DNA of 60,590 nt from Polaromonas sp. (GCF_013817205.1 NZ_JACDDD010000011.1:1-60590); one strand, 5' to 3'. Positions 36,207 to 46,207 are shown, counted from the stretch's first letter. The notes: generated by a model from the sequence alone, not told the origin. Translations and numbers: made by a program.

Positions 36207-36707
36207 TCAGTCAGTCAATCGGTACTTCTCAAAAACTACCCGCCAGGCGTCGAGTTTGCGCTCGAATGACCATGAGGCGTTGGCCGAGCTGGTGGACGGC
36301 AAACGATGGACCGGCAAACCCAGCAGCGCGGTGTGGCGAGAATGTTTGAAACTCTCGCCGCCATTGTGGGCGATGGCTTCGAGCTGCGGGCATAGCCGCA
36401 GCAGCCCTGCGAAATCATTGATCACCGGCCGGCGAATGCGGCTGTCCAGACTGCCTTCGCGCTCACAGGTCGCGTACACGTCCCAGACCCCAAGCTTTCT
36501 GGCAAGCAGCCATTCGCTACGAATTTGATAGCTGTCTGCGCCCGCCGGACAAGGGCTGGATGGCCAAATGGCTTGGAAAATCCGCCAGAACTGGTTCTGC
36601 GGGTGGCCGTAGTATTGCTGCGCCGCCAGCGAAGCAGCGCCCGGGAAACTGCCGAGGATCAGCAGGCGGGTCTGCGGCGACACCAGCGGCGGCAAACCGA
36701 TCAGCAT
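36207..36707 (-). CDS. Hypoxanthine-DNA glycosylase (uracil-DNA glycosylase superfamily)
   Basis: 166 residues. The family-6 UDG signature GSFPGAASLAAQQYYGHPQN at the N-terminus and LPSTSSANASWSFERK at the C-terminus are clear. It removes deaminated adenine from DNA. It overlaps the tatD stop by 7 bases (ATG at 36707), so the two are coupled. Between WRIFQAIW and RSEWLLARKLGVWDVYA sits SSPCPAGADSYQI, encoded by a dispersed-repeat copy; the conserved fold on both sides is intact. Confidence 0.9.
   Translation of the reverse strand: MLIGLPPLVSPQTRLLILGSFPGAASLAAQQYYGHPQNQFWRIFQAIWPSSPCPAGADSYQIRSEWLLARKLGVWDVYATCEREGSLDSRIRRPVINDFAGLLRLCPQLEAIAHNGGESFKHSRHTALLGLPVHRLPSTSSANASWSFERKLDAWRVVFEKYRLTD
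36516..36565 (-). repeat. Dispersed ~50-bp repeat, copy 6 (inside the glycosylase gene)
   Basis: On the gene strand it reads CATCCAGCCCTTGTCCGGCG, then GGCGCAGACAGCTATCAAAT, ending TCGTAGC (O1). It is the most canonical copy in the window. Confidence 0.9.
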
Positions 36708-37552
36708 GCCAGCAGCTTCTGCAGTTTGGGCAGGGCCGCCAGCGCATTGCTGGTGCTGGCTGCGGCCAGTTCTTCGACTGCCAGGCCGCGCATAAGCGCC
36801 ACCACCGCCGCAATCCGCGGCAACTCGGCCGGCTCGTTGCGCCCCTGCGCCTGGCCCTGGGCGCGCTGTTCAGCGGTGGTGTACAGCCAGTGCGGCGCGA
36901 TGTCAGGCGCGTCGGTCTCCAGCACCAGCGCATCCAGCGGCAGCGTGGCCGCCAGGCGGCGCAACTGCAGCGCCCGCTCGAAAGTCACGGCCCCACCGAA
37001 ACCCAGTTTGAGGCCCAGTTTGACGAACTCCCCGGCCTGCTGCTCACTGCCGTTGAAGGCATGGGCGATGCCTTGCCACGACTCGCCGGCTGGCACCAGT
37101 TCGCGCAGGTGTTTGAGCAGCCGGTCGGCCGAGCGCCGCACATGCAGGATCACCGGCAGGCTGTGTTTACGCGCCAGCTTGAGCTGCTCGCGGTAGAAAA
37201 ACTCCTGGCGTTCGCGCAGCGGGCTTTCATTGAGCTCAGGCACAAAATAATCGAGGCCAATCTCGCCCACCGCCACCAGCCTCGGGTCGGACTGTCGCAA
37301 GCCCAGTTCGGCGTCCAGCAGCGCTAGATCGCCGTCTTGCGCGTGCCTGACATACAGCGGGTGAATCCCAAGCGCGTAACTGTCACCAAACTGGTGCGCC
37401 AATTCCCGCACCGCTGCAAAGTTGGCCACCTCCACCGCCGGCAGCACACACAGGGCGACCCCCGCAGAACTCGCTCGCTCGCGCATGGCGGCACGATCCG
37501 CCGAAAATTCTGCGGCATCGAGGTGGCAATGGGTGTCTATCCAGACAGGCAT
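36701..37552 (-). CDS. TatD-family metal-dependent hydrolase (DNase)
   Basis: 283 residues from the ATG at 37552. TIM-barrel amidohydrolase with all metal ligands: DTHCHLDAAEF (HxH), VGEIGLDYF (Glu), VILHVRRSADRL and IAHAFNGSEQ (His pair), ETDAPDIAP (Asp). The family has 3'-5' exonuclease activity on DNA and RNA. An upstream in-frame ATG at 37582 gives a poorer start. It leads the run tatD / DNA glycosylase / spermidine-synthase-like / gspE; DNA-repair roles fit the first two. Confidence 0.94.
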   Translation of the reverse strand: MPVWIDTHCHLDAAEFSADRAAMRERASSAGVALCVLPAVEVANFAAVRELAHQFGDSYALGIHPLYVRHAQDGDLALLDAELGLRQSDPRLVAVGEIGLDYFVPELNESPLRERQEFFYREQLKLARKHSLPVILHVRRSADRLLKHLRELVPAGESWQGIAHAFNGSEQQAGEFVKLGLKLGFGGAVTFERALQLRRLAATLPLDALVLETDAPDIAPHWLYTTAEQRAQGQAQGRNEPAELPRIAAVVALMRGLAVEELAAASTSNALAALPKLQKLLAC

Positions 37553-37676
37553 GAAGCGATGATGCCTGAATCGCCCCGGCAATATCCCGGTGGATGACCG
37601 AACTATATGCAGGGAGGCAGCAGACGTGATACCGTGCCTTTGTCAGTCCAGAAAACCATTTTTACAGGTGACACGG

Positions 37677-38579
37677 ATGCGCAGGCCCGCCCGTTACAGC
37701 AGCTCCAGCAGACCCTCCCCGGCCACGGCACACGAAGCGCCCGCCGCGGTGGCAGTGCCGGGTACGCCAGCCCCGCCCGCCACCCGCTTCTTTTCGCTTT
37801 CCAATCCCCGTCTGCTCTGGTCAGCGCTGGTGGTGCTGACCGCGCTGCTGTGCCTGAGCCTGGCGCTGTCGCTGCGACCCATGCCGCGCAAGCTGACCCA
37901 GGACGACATCAACGCCGCCGTGCTCAAGACGCTGGAAACCACGCAATTGCCCTCGGCCGTAGCGAAGGCCTATGAGGCGATCCGGCCTTCGGTGGTACGC
38001 GTCATGTCTTATGGCAAAAGCAAAGACGGCAAGGAAGACGTGGAATATGGCGTCGGCACGGGCGTGGTGATTGTCGACAAGGGCATCATCCTGACCAACC
38101 TGCATGTGGTGCAGGGCGCGCAGAGCATCAAGGTGGTGTTTTCCGACGGTATGGAATCGACCGCCCACATCACCGGCCTGCAGCCGGAAAATGACCTGGC
38201 CGTGTTGCAGGCACACAAAATCCCCGATGACATGATTGCGGCGACCATGCGCTCGACCGGCGACCTGGCGCCCGGCGACCACGTGCTTGCAGTCGGCTAC
38301 CCCTTCGGCATCGGTCCCTCGGCTTCGTCGGGCGTGATCTCCGGACTCAAACGCACCTTCCGCTCGCCCGAAGGCAAGCGGGACATTGTCAACCTGATTC
38401 AGTTCGACGCCGCCGCCAACCCCGGCAACTCGGGTGGCCCACTGGTCACCATGGACGGCGAGGTGGTCGGCATCGTCACCGCCATCCTCAACCCCAACCA
38501 GCAGCGCAGCTTTGTCGGCATCGCCTTTGCGGTGCCGATTGAAAACGCTGCCTCGGCCGTTGGCCTGACCCCCTTCTAA
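37677..38579 (+). CDS. Membrane-anchored S1C trypsin-like protease (HtrA-like, no PDZ)
   Basis: 300 residues from the ATG at 37677. A Pro/Ala-rich tail is followed by one membrane helix (~residues 47-66) and a trypsin-fold domain in the periplasm. Catalytic triad: His143 in TNLHVVQGA, Asp173 in PENDLAVLQ, Ser252 in PGNSGGPLV. Unlike DegP or DegS there is no PDZ domain after it; the protein ends at VGLTPF. It starts a run with moxR 11 bp downstream. Confidence 0.9.
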   Translation: MRRPARYSSSSRPSPATAHEAPAAVAVPGTPAPPATRFFSLSNPRLLWSALVVLTALLCLSLALSLRPMPRKLTQDDINAAVLKTLETTQLPSAVAKAYEAIRPSVVRVMSYGKSKDGKEDVEYGVGTGVVIVDKGIILTNLHVVQGAQSIKVVFSDGMESTAHITGLQPENDLAVLQAHKIPDDMIAATMRSTGDLAPGDHVLAVGYPFGIGPSASSGVISGLKRTFRSPEGKRDIVNLIQFDAAANPGNSGGPLVTMDGEVVGIVTAILNPNQQRSFVGIAFAVPIENAASAVGLTPF

Positions 38580-38590
38580 GGACCCCACCC

Positions 38591-39601
<1,011 letters not shown>

Positions 39602-39607
39602 GTATGT

Positions 39608-39790
39608 TGCCCCCACGGTCGCTCACTGCGTGTAGCTCCCTGCAACTTGCAGGCCGCCGCTCGCCAGAGGCTTCGCTTCTGTCGCCTGTCCAAACCTGCC
39701 CAAGCAGGTTTGGAGCCGCAGGCTCCAGCCCCGGGGGGGCCGCTGCGCCTGCGGGCCGGCAGAGCCGGACCCGCGGCCCCTGCTTGAAAA
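39608..39790 (+). repeat. GC-rich post-stop repeat, copy C (extended, after moxR)
   Basis: Starts GCCCCCACGGTCGCTCACTG six bases after the moxR stop and ends with GCCGGACCCGCGGCCCCTGC. It is longer than the other copies because of a middle insert with a perfect 11-bp stem (39689-39699 / 39704-39714, arm TCCAAACCTGC). It sits inside the moxR-DUF58-VWA run and has no U tract. Confidence 0.85.
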
Positions 39791-39828
39791 GAGAAGAGAA
39801 CCCGACCGCTTTAGGGCGCTGAACGGCC

Positions 39829-40842
39829 ATGAAAAACTGGTTCCGCAAATCCGTCCAGCCCGAAACCGCCGAGGCCACGCCGCCGGCAACGATCCAGCCG
39901 CTGGCTGGCGCCGAACATGTGCTGCGGCGCCTTGAGTGGACGGTGCTGCGCCGGCTTGACGGCCTGCTGCAGGGCGACTACCGCACGCTGATGCGCGGCA
40001 CCGGCATGGACCTGGCCGACCTGCGCGAGTACCAGCACCACGACGACGTGCGCCATATCGACTGGAACGTCACCGCGCGTTTGCAACTCCCGCATGTGCG
40101 CGTGTTCACCGAAGACCGCGAAATGGCCAGCTGGTTTTTGCTGGACCTGAGCCCCTCGGTCGATTTCGGTTCCGGCAACCAGCGCAAGAGCCAGGTGTCT
40201 GCGGAATTTGTCACCGTGCTGTCGCGCGTACTCACACGCCACGGCAACCGCGTCGGTGCCATGTTGTACGGAAGCGGCGTCGAAACCGTGCTGCCGGCGC
40301 GTGGCGGCCGTCCGCATGTGCTGCACATGCTGCACGCGATGCAGACCCGCCCCGAAGCCACCGGGAGCGCCACCACACGGCTGGACGATTTGCTGCGCTC
40401 AGCTGCCCGAATGCTGCGCCGGCGTTCGACGGTGTTTGTGGTGTCGGATTTCATCAGCGAGCCCGGCTGGGAGAAAACGCTGGGGCAGCTGGCGCAGCGC
40501 CATGAGGTCGTGGCGGTGCGCCTGCTCGATCCGCTGGAACTCGAACTGCCCGACCTCGGCCTGATCCCGATCCGCGATGCAGAAACCGGCGAACAGTTAC
40601 TGGTGGACACCCACGACGCCGGTTTTCGCAAGCGGTTCACACGCATTGCAGCGCAGCGCGAGGCCGAGCTGCGGCAGGCGCTGATGCGTGCCGGTGTCGA
40701 CACGCTGGAACTCTCGACCGATGGCGACCTGGTGGACGCCATCATGCGTTTTACCGACCTTCGCAAGCGCCGCGGTCAGTCGTCTGGCGCCGCAGGCAAA
40801 GGCCAGCGCAAGCTGCCCAACCATCTCAAGGCGGCTGCTTGA
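39829..40842 (+). CDS. DUF58 domain-containing protein
   Basis: 337 residues. The DUF58 core is recognised by GTGMDLADLREYQHHDDVRH and IDWNVTARLQLPHVRVFTED, followed by a VWA-like fold (FLLDLSPSVDFGS, a degenerate DxSxS). No membrane helix is evident, so it is likely cytoplasmic. It always accompanies MoxR ATPases and VWA proteins. Ends 24 bp before the VWA gene. Confidence 0.92.
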   Translation: MKNWFRKSVQPETAEATPPATIQPLAGAEHVLRRLEWTVLRRLDGLLQGDYRTLMRGTGMDLADLREYQHHDDVRHIDWNVTARLQLPHVRVFTEDREMASWFLLDLSPSVDFGSGNQRKSQVSAEFVTVLSRVLTRHGNRVGAMLYGSGVETVLPARGGRPHVLHMLHAMQTRPEATGSATTRLDDLLRSAARMLRRRSTVFVVSDFISEPGWEKTLGQLAQRHEVVAVRLLDPLELELPDLGLIPIRDAETGEQLLVDTHDAGFRKRFTRIAAQREAELRQALMRAGVDTLELSTDGDLVDAIMRFTDLRKRRGQSSGAAGKGQRKLPNHLKAAA

Positions 40843-40866
40843 GCGCACCCCGGAGGAGACCCACCC

Positions 40867-41922
40867 ATGAACTCACCTGTGACTTTTCTCTGGCCGCAAT
40901 TCCTCTGGCTGTTGCTGGCCCTGCCGCTGCTGGTGATCCTGTATGTCTGGCTGCTGCGGCGAAAAAAGAAAATGGCGCTGCGTTATGCCAGCCTGTCCAT
41001 CGTGCGCGAAGCCATGGGCGCCGGCCAGACTTTCCGCCGCCACATCCCGCCGCTGCTGTTTCTGCTGGCCATGGCCGCCATGCTGCTGGCCGCGTCGCGC
41101 CCGTTCGCCGTGATCACCTTGCCCTCCCAGCAGGAAACCATCATCCTGGCCATGGACGTCTCGGGCAGCATGCGCGCTACCGACGTGCAGCCGAATCGCC
41201 TGGTCGCCTCGCAAAACGCCGCCAAGGCCTTCCTGGCCGAGCTGCCGCGCAGCGTGCGGGTGGGCATCGTCGCTTTTGCCGGCACCGCCTCCGTGGTGCA
41301 ACCGGCCACGCTGAGCCGTGAGGACCTGGTCGCTGCCATTGACAAGTTCCAACTGCAGCGCGCCACCGCCATCGGGAACGCCATCGTGGTGTCACTGGCT
41401 GAGCTGTTTCCCGGCGCCGGCATTGACCTGGCCTCGCTGACCTACGGCCGCAATCGCAGCAGCGGCATCGCCATCGACCAGGCGCCCAAGGAGCCGAAAA
41501 AGGAATTCACGCCGGTGGCGCCGGGTTCCTACACCTCGGCGGCCATCATTTTGCTGACTGACGGGCAGCGCACCACCGGTGTCGATTCGCTGGAAGCCGC
41601 CAAAATGGCCGCCGACCGCGGTGTGCGCATCTACACCGTGGGTGTGGGCACGGTCGATGGCGAAACCATCGGTTTTGAAGGCTGGTCCATGCGCGTCAAA
41701 CTTGACGAGGAAACCCTCAAGGCGATTGCTGCCAAAACGCAGGCGGAGTACTTTTACGCGGGCACCGCAGCCGACCTGAAAAAGGTCTACCAAACTCTGA
41801 GTTCGCGCCTGACCGTCGAGAAGAAGGAAACCGAGATTTCCGGCCTGCTGGCGCTGGGGGCAGCGCTGCTGGCGCTGATGTCGGCATCGCTGTCGCTGCT
41901 GTGGTTCAACCGGATTCTTTGA
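40867..41922 (+). CDS. VWA-domain membrane protein (BatA-like)
   Basis: 351 residues. N-terminal membrane helices (FLWPQFLWLLLALPLLVILY; LLFLLAMAAMLLA), then a von Willebrand A domain with an intact MIDAS motif (MDVSGSMRATD) and the second metal-loop LTDGQRTTGVD, and a final helix (LLALGAALLALMSASLSLLW). GGAGGAG precedes the ATG by nine bases. Typical partner of MoxR and DUF58; the TPR and BatD genes of complete Bat operons are absent. Function in metal-enzyme or envelope maturation is inferred from the family. Confidence 0.92.
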   Translation: MNSPVTFLWPQFLWLLLALPLLVILYVWLLRRKKKMALRYASLSIVREAMGAGQTFRRHIPPLLFLLAMAAMLLAASRPFAVITLPSQQETIILAMDVSGSMRATDVQPNRLVASQNAAKAFLAELPRSVRVGIVAFAGTASVVQPATLSREDLVAAIDKFQLQRATAIGNAIVVSLAELFPGAGIDLASLTYGRNRSSGIAIDQAPKEPKKEFTPVAPGSYTSAAIILLTDGQRTTGVDSLEAAKMAADRGVRIYTVGVGTVDGETIGFEGWSMRVKLDEETLKAIAAKTQAEYFYAGTAADLKKVYQTLSSRLTVEKKETEISGLLALGAALLALMSASLSLLWFNRIL

Positions 41923-41991
41923 CGTCAGCTTCGCTGGACGGAATCGACACCGCGCTGCTGCCGGCAACGAGCTGGCAGATAATCCCTCCCC

Positions 41992-43146
41992 ATGTCCGCC
42001 GTTTTCGACAAACCTTCTGTTTTCCAGCGCGCCGCCCCGATGTTCCAGGGCTTCGACGGGCTGCTGGCGTTTGCCGTTTTTCTGCTGGCCGGCGCCGGGC
42101 TGCTGATCATGTATTCATCGGGTTTTGACCATGGCACCCGGTTTATCGACCATAGCCGCAACATGCTGATTGCCGGCTTCATCATGTTTGTGGTGGCGCA
42201 AATCCCGCCTCAGCGCCTGATGGCCTTTGCCGTGCCGCTCTACGTCGCGGGTGTTGCACTGTTGATTGCGGTGGCGATTTTCGGCATCACCAAAAAAGGC
42301 GCCAAACGCTGGGTCAACCTGGGTATCGTGATCCAGCCCAGCGAGATCATGAAAATTGCCATGCCCCTGATGCTGGCCTGGTGGTTCCAGAAGCGCGAGG
42401 GCCAGTTGCGCCCGCTCGACTTCCTGGTCGCCGGAGCCTTGCTGATGGTGCCGGTCGGCCTGATCATGAAGCAGCCGGACCTGGGCACCTCGCTGCTGGT
42501 GCTGGCGGCAGGCCTCGCCGTGATTTTTTTTGCGGGATTGAGCTGGAAGCTGATCCTGCCGCCGGTGTTGCTCGCCATCGTGGGTGTCTTGTTGCTGGTC
42601 TGGTTCGAGCCCGAGCTTTGTGCAAAAGGCATGCGCTGGCCGGTCTTGCATGACTACCAGCAGCAGCGCATCTGTACCCTGCTGGACCCGACGCGCGACC
42701 CGCTGGGCAAGGGTTTTCACATCATTCAGGGCATGATCGCCATCGGATCGGGTGGTTTGCTGGGCAAGGGCTTTATGCAGGGCACACAAACCCACCTGGA
42801 GTTCATTCCCGAGCGCACCACCGACTTCATCTTCGCGGCTTATTCCGAGGAGTTCGGGCTCGTCGGCAACCTGGCACTGATTGTTGCGTTTCTCTTTCTG
42901 ATCTTCCGCGGCCTGGTGATTGCGCTGGAGGCGCCCACGCTATTTTCACGCCTGCTCGCCGGTGCCGTGACCATGATTTTTTTCACCTACGCCTTCGTCA
43001 ACATGGGCATGGTCAGCGGGATTTTGCCGGTGGTGGGCGTGCCCCTGCCCTTCATCAGTTACGGCGGCACGGCCATGGTCACGCTGGGACTGGCGGTCGG
43101 GATATTGATGTCGATTTCCAAGGCCAAGCGGCTGGTGCAGTCATGA
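41992..43146 (+). CDS. rodA: Rod-shape-determining protein RodA (SEDS glycosyltransferase)
   Basis: 384 residues, about ten helices. SEDS-family landmarks: GAKRWVNLGIVIQPSEIMKI, the KQPDLGTSLLVL loop, LEFIPERTTDFIFAAYSEEF and VPLPFISYGGTAMV. It polymerises lateral-wall peptidoglycan with PBP2. In many Burkholderiales it follows mreBCD-mrdA; here it stands behind the VWA gene without them. GATAAT at 41978-41983 is eight bases before the ATG and there is no purine-rich ribosome-binding site. Confidence 0.96.
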   Translation: MSAVFDKPSVFQRAAPMFQGFDGLLAFAVFLLAGAGLLIMYSSGFDHGTRFIDHSRNMLIAGFIMFVVAQIPPQRLMAFAVPLYVAGVALLIAVAIFGITKKGAKRWVNLGIVIQPSEIMKIAMPLMLAWWFQKREGQLRPLDFLVAGALLMVPVGLIMKQPDLGTSLLVLAAGLAVIFFAGLSWKLILPPVLLAIVGVLLLVWFEPELCAKGMRWPVLHDYQQQRICTLLDPTRDPLGKGFHIIQGMIAIGSGGLLGKGFMQGTQTHLEFIPERTTDFIFAAYSEEFGLVGNLALIVAFLFLIFRGLVIALEAPTLFSRLLAGAVTMIFFTYAFVNMGMVSGILPVVGVPLPFISYGGTAMVTLGLAVGILMSISKAKRLVQS

Positions 43147-43252
43147 GCCTCCTGGCGAGGGGCCCCGCAAAGCGGGGATCGACAAGGCGAAGGACTGCGG
43201 GGACGCCGAAACCGCCTGGTTTGAGTGCTGGAGAAGTAACTGAGGCGTCGTC

Positions 43253-44137
43253 TTGAGTACACGACCGGCCGTTTCAATCATCGGCGTCGGCAACATGGGC
43301 GGCGCCATGGCCGCCAACCTGCTGGAGCGTGGCTGGACCGTGCAGGTCTGTGACGTCGATGCCTCCAAAGTCGCAGATCTTGAACGAAAAGGGGCTCTAG
43401 CCCTCGCCACACCTGCGCAAGCAGCTATCAATTCAGTAGCATTTTTGGTTTGCGTGGTGGACGCCGTGCAGACCGAGGCCGTGTTGTTCGGGCCGGCCGG
43501 GCTGGCCTGCATGCTGCAGCCGGGGCACACGGTGCTTCTGTGCCCGACGATCGCGCCGCAGGAGATCGAGTCATTCGCTGCCCGCCTCGCATCGCTGGGG
43601 GTACACACGGTCGATGCACCCATGTCAGGTGGCCCGGCGCGGGCCCGGGATGGCTCCATGAGCCTGATGGTCGCTTGCGCGCAACCCGTGTTCGAGGCTC
43701 AGGCCGAGCTGTTGCAGGCCTTGTCCAACAAGCTGTTCCGGATCAGCGAGCGGCCCGGCGACGGCGCCCGCACCAAGCTGGTCAACAACCTGCTGGCCGG
43801 CATCAACCTGGTCGGCGCGGCTGAAGTCCTCGTGCTGGCTGAACGGCTGGGCCTGGACGCCGGCCGCACGCTGGACGTGATCGAGCAATCGAGCGGACAG
43901 AGCTGGATCGGCTCAGATCGGCTGCGCCGCGCCATCGCCGGCGACTACGCGCCGCGTGCGCATGTGACCCTGCTTGAGAAGGACACCCGGCTGGCGCTGG
44001 AGGCCGGGAAAGCCGCCGGCTTCGACGGTCCGCTGGGTGCACGTGCCAGCCAGGTGTTCGCGGACGCGCACCAGGCCGGCCTGGCTGCACTCGACGACGC
44101 GGCGATTTTCAAGTACCTGGGCGGGCGCCAGATCTGA
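43253..44137 (+). CDS. 3-hydroxyisobutyrate-dehydrogenase-like NAD(P)-dependent oxidoreductase
   Basis: 294 residues. The start is TTG at 43253: an in-frame TGA lies at 43241, no ATG intervenes, and GAGG stands seven bases before it. NAD-binding fold: VSIIGVGNMGGAMAANLL. Substrate motif VDAPMSGGPARARDGSMSLM, catalytic Lys in TKLVNNLLAGIN. It oxidises a beta-hydroxy acid; the exact acid is unknown. A dispersed-repeat copy encodes GALALATPAQAAINSVAF between helix 2 and the strand FLVCVVD. Confidence 0.9.
   Translation: MSTRPAVSIIGVGNMGGAMAANLLERGWTVQVCDVDASKVADLERKGALALATPAQAAINSVAFLVCVVDAVQTEAVLFGPAGLACMLQPGHTVLLCPTIAPQEIESFAARLASLGVHTVDAPMSGGPARARDGSMSLMVACAQPVFEAQAELLQALSNKLFRISERPGDGARTKLVNNLLAGINLVGAAEVLVLAERLGLDAGRTLDVIEQSSGQSWIGSDRLRRAIAGDYAPRAHVTLLEKDTRLALEAGKAAGFDGPLGARASQVFADAHQAGLAALDDAAIFKYLGGRQI
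43391..43446 (+). repeat. Dispersed ~50-bp repeat, copy 7 (inside the dehydrogenase gene)
   Basis: GGGGCTCTAGCCCTCGCCAC, then GCGCAAGCAGCTATCAATTC and AGTAGCATTTTT (O1). Read in the same frame as copy 5. Confidence 0.85.
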
Positions 44138-44184
44138 CTGTCAGCTCGCGCCGCGAAGCGACGCAGAGGCGCGGGAATAAGGCC

Positions 44185-44213
44185 TTGCGCTGTGGCCTCG
44201 GGTCGGCTACAAA
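44185..44213 (+). promoter_or_regulatory. Candidate sigma-70 promoter of the yegP-like gene
   Basis: TTGCGC and TACAAA separated by 17 bp, about 45 bp before the ATG at 44258. Match by eye only. Confidence 0.4.
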
Positions 44214-44257
44214 TATGGGCAATCGCCTGTAACCACTTTTTCTTAAGGAACATCGCC

Positions 44258-44590
44258 ATGGCCGGAAAATTCGAACTCAAGAAGTCCAAAAACGAGCAGT
44301 ATTTCTTCTCGCTGCTGGCTGCCAACGGGCAGACCATTTTGTCCAGCGAGATGTACGACGCCAAAGCCAGCGCTGTTGCAGGCATTGAATCGGTGAAAAA
44401 AAATGCTGCAGACGACGCCATGTATGTGCGGCTGGACGGCAAGGACGGATCGCCCTATTTCACCTTGCGCGCTGGCAACAACCAGGTGATCGGCCAGAGT
44501 CAGATGTATTCCAGCGCCTCTGCGCGCGACAACGGCATCGAATCCTGCAAAACCAACGGCCCGGGCGCTACCACCAGCGACCTGAGCTAA
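44258..44590 (+). CDS. YegP-like protein with two DUF1508 repeats
   Basis: 110 residues from the ATG at 44258 with TAAGGAA about eight bases upstream. Two tandem copies of the DUF1508 unit: FELKKSKNEQYFFSLLAANG / YDAKASAVAGIESVKKN, and YVRLDGKDGSPYFTLRAGNN / YSSASARDNGIESCKTN. Small cytoplasmic protein of unknown function. Downstream (44591-44674) a GGGGCAAAGCCCC hairpin lies before tldD without a U tract. Confidence 0.92.
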   Translation: MAGKFELKKSKNEQYFFSLLAANGQTILSSEMYDAKASAVAGIESVKKNAADDAMYVRLDGKDGSPYFTLRAGNNQVIGQSQMYSSASARDNGIESCKTNGPGATTSDLS

Positions 44591-44674
44591 GGAACCGGCT
44601 TCGGGCGCGTCGCACAGCCTGAGGGGCAAAGCCCCGCGAGGCGCAGGCGAGGGCGGACTGCCTACAATGACCGC

Positions 44675-46207
44675 ATGACCTCACTCAAATCTTCGCCCTC
44701 TTCGGCCCGCCGTCCGGCCTCCGCCACCAGCGCCCGGCCCACTGCCGACGCGACCTCGCAGCGGCTGGAGATTGCGCAGAAGCTGTTGCTGGCGCCCTTC
44801 GGGCTGACCGAGGCACATCTGTCGCGCGCGCTGGGTGAAATCACCTCCTGGGGCGTGGACGACGCCGACCTGTATTTCCAGTACACCCGCAGCGAAGGCT
44901 GGAGCCTGGAAGAAGGCATCGTCAAGACCGGCTCCTTCAGCATCGACCAGGGTGTGGGTGTGCGTGCAGTCAGCGGCGAAAAAACCGCCTTTGCCTACTC
45001 CGACGACATTTCCGAAGCCTCGCTGCTCGACGCGGCGCGCACCGTGCGCACCATCTCGGCAGCGACCCGTGCCGGCCGTATCAAGGTGCCCTCGCGCAAG
45101 GTGGCACCAGGCCGCGCGCTCTACAAGGACATGGACCCCATCGCGACGCTGGGCAGCACGGCCAAAGTCAAACTGCTCGAACGCGTCGAAAAACTCGCCA
45201 AGGCCAAAGATCCGCGTATCGTGCAGGTGATGGCTGGCCTGGCCAGTGAATACGACGTGGTGATGGTGGCACGTGCCGACGGCACGCTGGCCGCCGACGT
45301 GCGGCCGCTGGTGCGCCTGTCGGTCACCGTGATTGCAGAGAAAAAAATTGGCGGCGTGAGCCGCCGGGAAATGGGCTCGGGTGGCGGTGGCGGGCGTTTC
45401 GGCCTGGCCTATTTCGACGAGGCGCAGATCAATGAATATGTCACCGACGCAGTGACTGCGGCGCTGTCCAACCTGGAAGCGCGCCCAGCGCCGGCCGGCG
45501 AGATGACCGTGGTGCTTGGCCCCGGTTGGCCCGGCATCCTGCTGCATGAGGCCATTGGCCACGGCCTGGAAGGCGACTTCAATCGCAAGGGCTCCAGCGC
45601 GTTTTCCGGCCGGATTGGCGAGCGTGTGGCGGCCAAAGGTGTCACGGTGCTTGACGACGGCACGATTGCCGACCGGCGCGGCTCGCTCAACGTCGATGAC
45701 GAGGGCCATGCCAGCCAGCGCAATGTGCTGATCGAGGATGGCATCCTCAAGGGTTACATCCAGGACTCGCTCAATGCGCGGCTGTCCGGCGTCAAGCCCA
45801 CCGGCAACGGCCGCCGCGAAAGTTATGCCCATGTGCCGATGCCGCGCATGACCAACACCTACATGCTGGGCGGCGACAAGGCGCCCGAAGAAATTGTCGC
45901 CAGCATCAAGAAGGGCCTGTACGCCACCAACTTCGGCGGCGGCCAGGTCGACATCACTTCGGGCAAGTTCGTGTTCTCGGCCAGCGAGGCCTTTTGGGTC
46001 GAAAACGGCAAGATTTTGTACCCGGTCAAGGGCGCGACGATTGTTGGCAACGGCCCGGACGCGCTGACCCGCGTGACGATGATCGCCAACGACATGCAGC
46101 TCGACAGCGGCGTCGGCACCTGCGGCAAGGAAGGCCAGAGCGTCCCGGTCGGCGTCGGCCAGCCGACCCTGCGCATCGACGGCCTCACCGTAGGTGGTAC
46201 GGCGTAG
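44675..46207 (+). CDS. tldD: Metalloprotease TldD
   Basis: 510 residues. Zinc protease working with TldE/PmbA on modified peptides and the CcdA antitoxin. The zinc motif HEAIGHGLEGD (HExxxH) lies mid-protein, and the C-terminus carries the TldD-specific TSGKFVFSASEAFWVENGKI and QSVPVGVGQPTLRIDGLTVG. The N-terminus is ~28 residues longer than usual and Ser/Ala-rich. TACAAT at 44663-44668 stands six bases before the ATG. No tldE in the window. Confidence 0.96.
   Translation: MTSLKSSPSSARRPASATSARPTADATSQRLEIAQKLLLAPFGLTEAHLSRALGEITSWGVDDADLYFQYTRSEGWSLEEGIVKTGSFSIDQGVGVRAVSGEKTAFAYSDDISEASLLDAARTVRTISAATRAGRIKVPSRKVAPGRALYKDMDPIATLGSTAKVKLLERVEKLAKAKDPRIVQVMAGLASEYDVVMVARADGTLAADVRPLVRLSVTVIAEKKIGGVSRREMGSGGGGGRFGLAYFDEAQINEYVTDAVTAALSNLEARPAPAGEMTVVLGPGWPGILLHEAIGHGLEGDFNRKGSSAFSGRIGERVAAKGVTVLDDGTIADRRGSLNVDDEGHASQRNVLIEDGILKGYIQDSLNARLSGVKPTGNGRRESYAHVPMPRMTNTYMLGGDKAPEEIVASIKKGLYATNFGGGQVDITSGKFVFSASEAFWVENGKILYPVKGATIVGNGPDALTRVTMIANDMQLDSGVGTCGKEGQSVPVGVGQPTLRIDGLTVGGTA

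Noticed and set aside
44620-44640. GGGGCAAAGCCCC hairpin as terminator after the yegP-like gene
   Set aside because: No T tract follows and the sequence around it resembles degenerate GC-rich repeat, so I left it unassigned.
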